A stretch of DNA of 64,000 nucleotides from an uncultured bacterium (GTDB lineage Bacteria > Cyanobacteriota > Vampirovibrionia > Gastranaerophilales > Gastranaerophilaceae): NCBI GenBank assembly GCA_900547155.1, contig URFH01000005.1, forward strand, positions 1-64,000, given 5' to 3'. The translations under genes and the position numbers were made by a program. Of this stretch, positions 59,362-64,000 are shown in pieces (within the stretch, counting starts at the first letter, position 1; the number at the start of each line of letters is the position of its first letter). Below the pieces are notes generated by a model, which saw only the letters and a program-made list of their open reading frames with translations, searched no databases and was not told the DNA's origin.

Positions 59362-60060
59362 CTAGATTAGTTTGCGTCTTACAAAATAATTTTCGTCATT
59401 TTCAAGCGAATTTCTTAGATTTTGCGGCGTTTTCGGGAAAACAGCAACAAGCCCTGCACATTTTTCGCGGATTGTGTAGTCGTCAAAGTCAAAAGTCCTG
59501 TTAATAAGCTCCAAAATGGCTTTTTCGTCCTCAAAATACCCGAGATCGGTGACTGCTTCAAGATACCAGAAGATTTTGAAAACTTTTCTTGAATAAATAT
59601 AGCCGGATTTTCTGCGGTTCATTGTTTTTGCGTCTTCAATGATTTCGAGTGCGCGTTTTATGAGATTTTTGAAGAAAAATTTCTTGTTTTCAATAAAAGG
59701 CAGAATTTCTATAATGTGCCTGCAAATATTGGGGTTTATGTCAATAACAGCGTCCAAAAATGTCAGAAGAATTTTTTCTGTACGGAAAAAAGCGGAATTT
59801 TCGGGCATTTTCATAAGTTCGTTAATTTTTATCGCAGCAGCTTCGCGAATAATGCCGTGGTGATTGGTCAGATTAAATACGAGCAAATCCGCCTCGTCTT
59901 GCGATCTGATTTCTTTAAGTTTCAGGAGGCAGATTTGTTTTTCAAGGTCATTTTCTGTTTTTATTATCTCAATCAGCTCCGAATGCGAAAAATCCCGCTC
60001 GCAAAGGAGGCAGGCCGTTTCGGTATTTTTCAGTATGTCGTGAAAATTGTTCATTGCCAT
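59362..60060 (-). CDS. HEAT/ARM-like helical protein of unknown function
   Basis: This protein of about 232 residues appears to be all-helical with HEAT-like pairs, such as DEADLLVFNLTNHHGIIREA followed by AAIKINELM, and DYTIREKCAGLVAVFPKTPQ near the end. There is no signal peptide or membrane helix. Two cysteines in ACLLCERDF near the N-terminus do not form a known metal site by themselves. I place the start at ATG 60060 (MAMNNFHD) because GGGAG lies five bases upstream; the frame opens four codons earlier at a TTG. It is a single gene, divergent from the 60222 ORF. It may be a distant relative of the 17116 HEAT protein. Confidence 0.7.
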   Translation of the reverse strand: MAMNNFHDILKNTETACLLCERDFSHSELIEIIKTENDLEKQICLLKLKEIRSQDEADLLVFNLTNHHGIIREAAAIKINELMKMPENSAFFRTEKILLTFLDAVIDINPNICRHIIEILPFIENKKFFFKNLIKRALEIIEDAKTMNRRKSGYIYSRKVFKIFWYLEAVTDLGYFEDEKAILELINRTFDFDDYTIREKCAGLVAVFPKTPQNLRNSLENDENYFVRRKLI

Positions 60061-60221
60061 ATCTACTCCCAATTAATATAGCACAATCGGTGATTAAAAA
60101 TCCCAAAATCCGGTTTATTTTTATACTGTTATTGGATATGTGCAATTACAAACGCTCAAGCAAATAAAGGATATGCACAAAAGAGTTTAGCGATTATAAT
60201 ATGCAACGAAAGGAATATAAC

Positions 60222-60386
60222 GTGAGAGAATTAATGAATTTTGTAAAAGAGCTCTTTATTCCCCGGCTCAACAACGACGGTGTAGGGCTTTCCGGCCTGA
60301 AAAGACGTCCTGCGCCAATCAGAAAAATCAATAAAAAACGTCCGAATAAAGAAATTAAGCTTTCTGATTTGATGAGAAGAGCATAA
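60222..60386 (+). CDS. Small basic protein (54 residues)
   Basis: This short ORF has two possible starts. ATG 60201 has no ribosome binding site, while GTG 60222 has AAAGGA with seven bases of spacing, so I prefer GTG. The protein reads RELMNFVKELFIPRLNNDGV and then a very basic stretch (LKRRPAPIRKINKKRPNKEI) ending LSDLMRRA. It could bind nucleic acid or ribosomes because of its charge, but that is only a composition argument. It ends three bases before the convergent oppF stop codon. I do not recognise the family. Confidence 0.55.
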   Translation: MRELMNFVKELFIPRLNNDGVGLSGLKRRPAPIRKINKKRPNKEIKLSDLMRRA

Positions 60387-60389
60387 ATC

Positions 60390-61361
60390 TCATTCCGTCA
60401 TATCGTATAAATGACATTTTGCAAAATGCGTGCTTGAAAACTCTATATTTTCGGGCGCAATTTTGCTGCAAATCTCCATGACTTTGGGGCACCTTGTGTG
60501 GAATTTGCAAGCACAGGGAGGGTTTTTCGGGGAGGGCAAATCGCCTTCAAGGCGGATAAAATCTGCATTATGTTCTTTTGCAACCGACGGAACCGCAGAT
60601 ATCAGCGCTTCTGTGTAAGGATGTTTCGGATTTTTGAAGATTTCTTCCGCTTCGCCCAGCTCAACAACATTTCCGAGGTACATCACCGCAATTCTGTCGG
60701 AAATATACTTCACAACCCCTAAATCATGCGACACAAAAAGGATTGTCAGGTTCAGTTTTTCTTTTAATTCGAGCAAAAGTTTTATAATTTGTGCCTGAAT
60801 GCTTACATCCAGCGCGCTTACGGGCTCATCCGCAACCAGGAATTCCGGCTCAAGAACCAGTGCACGCGCAATTGCGATTCTCTGGCGTTGTCCTCCGGAA
60901 AATTCATGCGGATATCGCCGCAAAACTTCTTCATCGAGCCCTGTCAGAGAAAGAATTTTGAAGATTCTTTCTTTTATTGTCTTTTTCTCCCTTATTCCGT
61001 GCACAACAAGGGGTTCTCTGAGAATATCAAACACTGTCATCCTCGGGTCGAGGCTTGAATACGGGTTTTGAAAAATCATCTGGGCCTTTTTCCGGAAATT
61101 TTTCAGCCCTTTTCTGTCCATATTGAGAATATTTTTGCCCTCATAAATCACTTCGCCCTCCGGCTCAATCAGCCTTAAAACTGATTTTCCGAGCGTGGAT
61201 TTTCCGCAGCCGGATTCTCCGACAAGCCCGAGAATCTCGCCTTTGTAGATATCAAGATTAATATTATCCAATGCGTGGATAAATTCTTTAGAATTATTCA
61301 AAAACCCCGAACAAACAGGATAATTCATAAAAAGTTTTTTTATTTCTACGAGTTTTTGCAT
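60390..61361 (-). CDS. Oligopeptide/dipeptide ABC transporter ATP-binding protein (OppF/DppF-like)
   Basis: This 323-residue ABC ATPase of the peptide/nickel importer type has Walker [17 protein letters not shown]-loop [14 protein letters not shown], signature [17 protein letters not shown], Walker [15 protein letters not shown] and H-loop [12 protein letters not shown]. It also has the C-terminal oligopeptide/dipeptide extension ([22 protein letters not shown], with cysteines that may hold a cluster or metal). It would energise uptake of peptides. The permeases, the binding protein and the partner ATPase (OppD) are not in this window. The upstream gene is the AMMECR1 fusion, separated by a 215-bp repeat, so this is an orphan component here. 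Confidence 0.93.
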   Translation of the reverse strand: MQKLVEIKKLFMNYPVCSGFLNNSKEFIHALDNINLDIYKGEILGLVGESGCGKSTLGKSVLRLIEPEGEVIYEGKNILNMDRKGLKNFRKKAQMIFQNPYSSLDPRMTVFDILREPLVVHGIREKKTIKERIFKILSLTGLDEEVLRRYPHEFSGGQRQRIAIARALVLEPEFLVADEPVSALDVSIQAQIIKLLLELKEKLNLTILFVSHDLGVVKYISDRIAVMYLGNVVELGEAEEIFKNPKHPYTEALISAVPSVAKEHNADFIRLEGDLPSPKNPPCACKFHTRCPKVMEICSKIAPENIEFSSTHFAKCHLYDMTE

Positions 61362-61416
61362 AAATTAATTATATAGCATGCGCGCTTAAAAACATATAAA
61401 CATCAAGGCTATTTTT

Positions 61417-61631
61417 TAGGGACTTATATATAACTTTACACTAAATTTATTAACTTCCCCCCATCCCTTCCCAACTCGGGGAAGGAGCAGTCGTTGCAAT
61501 ACGTAAGTATTGCTTACGAATGCGGATGGGGAACGCCCCCAAACCAGCTTAAAACCCCTAAAATCCCCATTTTTAAACAATCTTGCGGTGGGAACCGTTT
61601 CACTTTTCCCACCCTACGGTTCAACAATCTC
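61417..61631 (+). repeat. 215-bp dispersed repeat, copy 2
   Basis: Second copy of the element at 57184-57400, in the same orientation. The second hairpin reads GCAATAC-GTAA-GTATTGC and the terminal hairpin GGTGGGAA/TTCCCACC is retained. It fills the gap between oppF and the MEMO1-AMMECR1 gene. Confidence 0.85.
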
Positions 61632-61644
61632 ACCCCCCCTTTTT

Positions 61645-62943
61645 TTACCCGTCTATCGTAACAACCTTGAATTGATATGCCTCAAAAGCCGACGGAGATG
61701 GGTTTTCATCAATTCCGGCTTCTTTTAAAAGTGCATTTATAAATCCCTTTTTGTCGGGGTATTCTTTCCACATGCAGGGCAAAAATGCGGCCTGTGTTTC
61801 ATTATTGCGGATGATTATGCCGGAGGATTCGTTTATTTTTTCAGCAAGGTCGTTGAGGCTTGCAAAAGGTATCATCTGCGGGCGTGAAAGTATGCAGATT
61901 TCGAGTTTCATTCTGTCGATTTCATCGGAAAAAACCGGTGTTTTGGTCTTGAAAGCTGCATTGTAAGCATTGAACGCCAAATCGTCTTTCAGGGGCTTAA
62001 CTGCGAAAGCGCTTCCTGCGCGCCCTCTGAGTTCTCCGTCCACAAAAACAGTTATATATGTGCCCCAGAATGTATCAAATACCGGTGCAAGTTTTTCAAT
62101 ATCGGCATTTACCGGCATGCTGAATTCGAGCCCTGAAATTATGCTGTTTCTGCAAATTGTTAAAATTGTGTCAGAAAACTCATCTTTTAAGAAATTCGGG
62201 ATGGATTTTTCGACAACAATCCAGCTTCCGTACCCCTCTTTTCCGGTGTCCGGGTTCGGCGGGTCAATATCTGTGCGGATTAGAGAGTATCCCTTTTCTG
62301 ATTTTGGGGCATTTTCAGATGAAGAGGCAAGAATTGCTTTTCTCTCTATTTCGGAGGCTGCGGTATCATCCATTTTTTGTGCGTCCTCAAGTGAATCAAA
62401 ATGCGCTAGGTCCGACGCCAGTATGAACCCTATTTTTTCATTGACAAAATATTTGTCCATAATTGCTGTAACTTTTTTGAAATTGTGGCTGCCGTAGGAG
62501 ATTGGTACGATTTTTGCGTCGGGCAGAATCGTTTGTACAAGAGGAATTTGGATATCTATGCTGTGTTCGTTTTCAAAAACCCTGTCATTGCATTCCGCAT
62601 CAAAATTTTCAACTAAATCCTGATTAAAAGATTTGTCAATTATTGCCTCCCCGAGCGGCGTTTCCCAGGCGTCATAGCAGGACAGGGCAATCCCGAAAAA
62701 GACTATATAATGCGCGGGCGCCATTATAAAAACCGTTTCTATGCCTTTATCGAGGTACTGTATGGCATTCATTGCTGTTTTTCCCGAGTCCCTGTAAGAA
62801 TCGTGGGGGACAATCACCGAGCGCGTTTTGGCATTGTACTCCGTGGGAATGCTCATTATAAGATTTTTAATTTCTTTTTCGAGCTTCTCCTTGTTGTCTG
62901 GAAAATAGCTGTTTTTGAGCGTGAACGGTCTTATATTTGTCAT
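61645..62943 (-). CDS. AmmeMemoRadiSam system fusion: MEMO1-like (B) plus AMMECR1-like (A) protein
   Basis: This 432-residue protein joins two families. Residues about 1-245 are MEMO1-like, with SVIVPHDSYRDSGKTA, VFIMAPAHYIVFFGIAL, WETPLGEAI, FENEHSIDIQIPLVQ and ILASDLAHFD carrying the conserved His and Asp residues of the LigB-like fold. Residues about 260-432 are AMMECR1-like, with GTYITVFVDGELRGRAGSAF. Such proteins are linked by genome context to a radical SAM enzyme in the AmmeMemoRadiSam system, whose chemistry is not settled. No radical SAM gene is in the window. The gene is divergent from the GNAT gene across about 115 nt. Confidence 0.88.
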   Translation of the reverse strand: MTNIRPFTLKNSYFPDNKEKLEKEIKNLIMSIPTEYNAKTRSVIVPHDSYRDSGKTAMNAIQYLDKGIETVFIMAPAHYIVFFGIALSCYDAWETPLGEAIIDKSFNQDLVENFDAECNDRVFENEHSIDIQIPLVQTILPDAKIVPISYGSHNFKKVTAIMDKYFVNEKIGFILASDLAHFDSLEDAQKMDDTAASEIERKAILASSSENAPKSEKGYSLIRTDIDPPNPDTGKEGYGSWIVVEKSIPNFLKDEFSDTILTICRNSIISGLEFSMPVNADIEKLAPVFDTFWGTYITVFVDGELRGRAGSAFAVKPLKDDLAFNAYNAAFKTKTPVFSDEIDRMKLEICILSRPQMIPFASLNDLAEKINESSGIIIRNNETQAAFLPCMWKEYPDKKGFINALLKEAGIDENPSPSAFEAYQFKVVTIDG

Positions 62944-63062
62944 TATAATTTCTCACTTTTGTACGCAAAATTATTATATCGCCCTGTAAAATTCGCAATA
63001 ATGCCCGATTAGGGGATAAAGGGGGCAATATTTATGCTATTATTTTTCCGGTGGAGGAATTT

Positions 63063-63635
63063 ATGCAAAAAGTGGAATTTATCAATTCAAATAATGATTT
63101 TTCAACTCTTTATGAGGATTTGCTTGCCCAGTTTCCAAAATCCGAGCTTAAATCAAAAGAACGCTTTGATGAACTTTTGAAAAATCCCGATTATAAGGCA
63201 TATTCTGTAAAAATTGACGGTGAAAATGCCGGTTATGTTATTTTTTTCATAGATAAGAAAAATAACACACTTTGGCTGGATTACATCGCTATTTTTAAAG
63301 AACACCATTCAAAGGGCTTCGGAACAAGGATTTTTGAGGCAATGAAAAAGGAATTTTTTGAGTTTTCAGGGGTTTGGCTTGAGGTTGAAAAACCTGACGA
63401 AAACGAACCTGATACTTTACGCAGGAGGAAATTTTATAAAAAATTGGGCGCACGGATTGTGAGCGAAAATTACATTTATCCTAATAATAACGGCGGTTTG
63501 AGTATGGATTTGTACTTTTTGCCGTTTTGTGAAGAAAATTTTGCGAAAAAAATGCACAAATGCGTAAAAACTGCTTTTGAAACAATCCACAGCGATGTGG
63601 AAAATATAGAAAAAATAATCGATAAAATTAAATAA
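63063..63635 (+). CDS. GNAT family N-acetyltransferase
   Basis: This 190-residue protein has the GNAT fold: a beta strand NTLWLDYIAIF followed by the acetyl-CoA loop KEHHSKGFGTRIFEAMK (motif A, Q/R-x2-G-x-G type, here HSKGFG), and FYKKLGARIVSEN as motif B. The C-terminal 40 residues are an extra helical tail. The acceptor is unknown. I set the start at ATG 63063 because GGAGG lies five bases upstream; the frame opens four codons earlier at GTG 63051. It ends in the bidirectional terminator shared with rpmE. Confidence 0.85.
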   Translation: MQKVEFINSNNDFSTLYEDLLAQFPKSELKSKERFDELLKNPDYKAYSVKIDGENAGYVIFFIDKKNNTLWLDYIAIFKEHHSKGFGTRIFEAMKKEFFEFSGVWLEVEKPDENEPDTLRRRKFYKKLGARIVSENYIYPNNNGGLSMDLYFLPFCEENFAKKMHKCVKTAFETIHSDVENIEKIIDKIK

Positions 63636-63640
63636 AAACA

Positions 63641-63671
63641 AAAAAGGCGGTCATTAAAACCGCCTTTTTTA
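63641..63671. terminator. Bidirectional intrinsic terminator
   Basis: AAAAAAGGCGGT and ACCGCCTTTTTT form an A/T-flanked stem with a short loop. It lies between the convergent GNAT and rpmE genes. Confidence 0.92.
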
Positions 63672-63689
63672 AACCTGAAATCAATCGAA

Positions 63690-63893
63690 CTATTTTTTCT
63701 GTTCGTATCTTTTTTTGAATCTTTCGACGCGTCCTTCTGTGTCCATGATTTTTTGTGTTCCGGTGAAGAACGGGTGGCAGTTGTTGCAAATTTCAACAGT
63801 GATATCTTCGCAAACGGAGCCTGTTTCGATTTCGTTTCCGCAAACGCATTTAATTTTCATTTTTTTGTATTCCGGATGGATATCTTTTTTCAT
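63690..63893 (-). CDS. rpmE: 50S ribosomal protein L31
   Basis: L31 is a small protein of the large ribosomal subunit. The 67-residue sequence starts [20 protein letters not shown] and contains the four-cysteine zinc-type arrangement (CVCG, C at residue 28, CNNCHPF), so it is the zinc-binding (C+) form. [20 protein letters not shown] is the signature segment. AGGGA lies about eight bases before the ATG. The upstream stretch to the window end (63894-64000) includes a GC-rich inverted segment that may be a leader, but I cannot define it. Confidence 0.97.
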   Translation of the reverse strand: MKKDIHPEYKKMKIKCVCGNEIETGSVCEDITVEICNNCHPFFTGTQKIMDTEGRVERFKKRYEQKK

Positions 63894-64000
63894 TTTGTAG
63901 TTCCCTTCTTTGTATTAAGGAGGTTTCCCGCACAATCGGGTGTTCCCCTTGCTGTGTTGCTAATGTATTGTAGATTGCTGAAAGATTATTATCAAGTTTT

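Noticed and set aside
60390..61361. A peptide ABC transporter operon
   Set aside because: Only one ATPase gene is present. The upstream neighbour is unrelated and separated by a repeat, so no operon can be claimed within this window.

Overview
The window looks like a chromosomal segment of an AT-rich, non-photosynthetic, probably anaerobic bacterium. My best guess is a gut lineage of Gastranaerophilales (Melainabacteria/Vampirovibrionia, the non-photosynthetic relatives of Cyanobacteria). The guess rests on a cyanobacterial-type DSHCT helicase, a murC-murB-ddl-ftsQ cluster with an LCP protein, and several lineage-specific proteins that begin with a short 'SFK/SFSG' segment, a style I associate with this group. 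No rRNA or other taxonomic marker lies in the window, so this is inference. There is no plasmid, prophage, transposase or CRISPR array. The segment is housekeeping DNA in which the intergenic spaces are unusually full of repeats and hairpins.

Layout. 1-3300: structured repeats, a Ski2-like helicase and a small membrane protein. 3400-6540: three leftward genes (CDP-alcohol phosphatidyltransferase, Gfo/Idh/MocA oxidoreductase, NifV/citrate-synthase-like enzyme). 6825-8525: a lineage-specific membrane/coiled-coil protein. 8560-14405 (leftward): pyruvate kinase, FabI, then trpS - stand-alone AICAR transformylase - MFS transporter. 14522-18340 (rightward): pheT and a HEAT-repeat protein. 18517-23617 (leftward): a three-gene split ('archaeal-type') glutamate synthase whose last gene is fused to the FAD/Fe-S subunit. 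23969-28062 (rightward): murC-murB-ddl-ftsQ. 28072-36659 (leftward): a sigma-like/mTERF-repeat protein, LCP protein - mazG, asnS, a secreted trehalose-synthase-like GH13 protein, aroF. 36767-44464 (rightward): a hypothetical, comM, a dicarboxylate symporter and a 1278-residue GH13 protein. 44479-51811 (leftward): PC4-like protein - priA, a small ORF, TPM protein - nucleotidyltransferase - LemA, and glmS with a coupled 53-codon gene. 52045-54119 (rightward): small ORF, membrane protein, miaA. 54135-55649: leuA (leftward). 55850-57950: tRNA-Pro, -Gly, -Cys and -Val with repeat arrays. 58001-64000: class II photolyase, HEAT-like protein, small ORF, orphan OppF, MEMO1-AMMECR1 fusion, GNAT acetyltransferase, rpmE.

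How the genes work together. Cell envelope precursors are covered by glmS, murC, murB and ddl, with ftsQ for division and an LCP protein for polymer attachment. Nitrogen and amino-acid metabolism is represented by glutamate synthase, leuA, aroF and a second HMGL-like synthase. Translation is represented by trpS, pheT, asnS, miaA, rpmE and four tRNAs. Two different GH13 proteins point to alpha-glucan or trehalose handling.

The most unusual signal is in the tRNA region. tRNA-Pro, tRNA-Gly and tRNA-Val are each preceded by tandem copies of their own leader plus 5' end, cut off inside the D arm. The last unit before each intact gene also carries a 13-14 nt segment complementary to the D/anticodon arm of that same tRNA. 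A second notable signal is a pair of long hairpins (181-303 and 18386-18498). Their stems differ in sequence but stay paired, their loops are both exactly 77 nt, and two loop blocks are conserved. This looks like a structured RNA or a hairpin mobile element.
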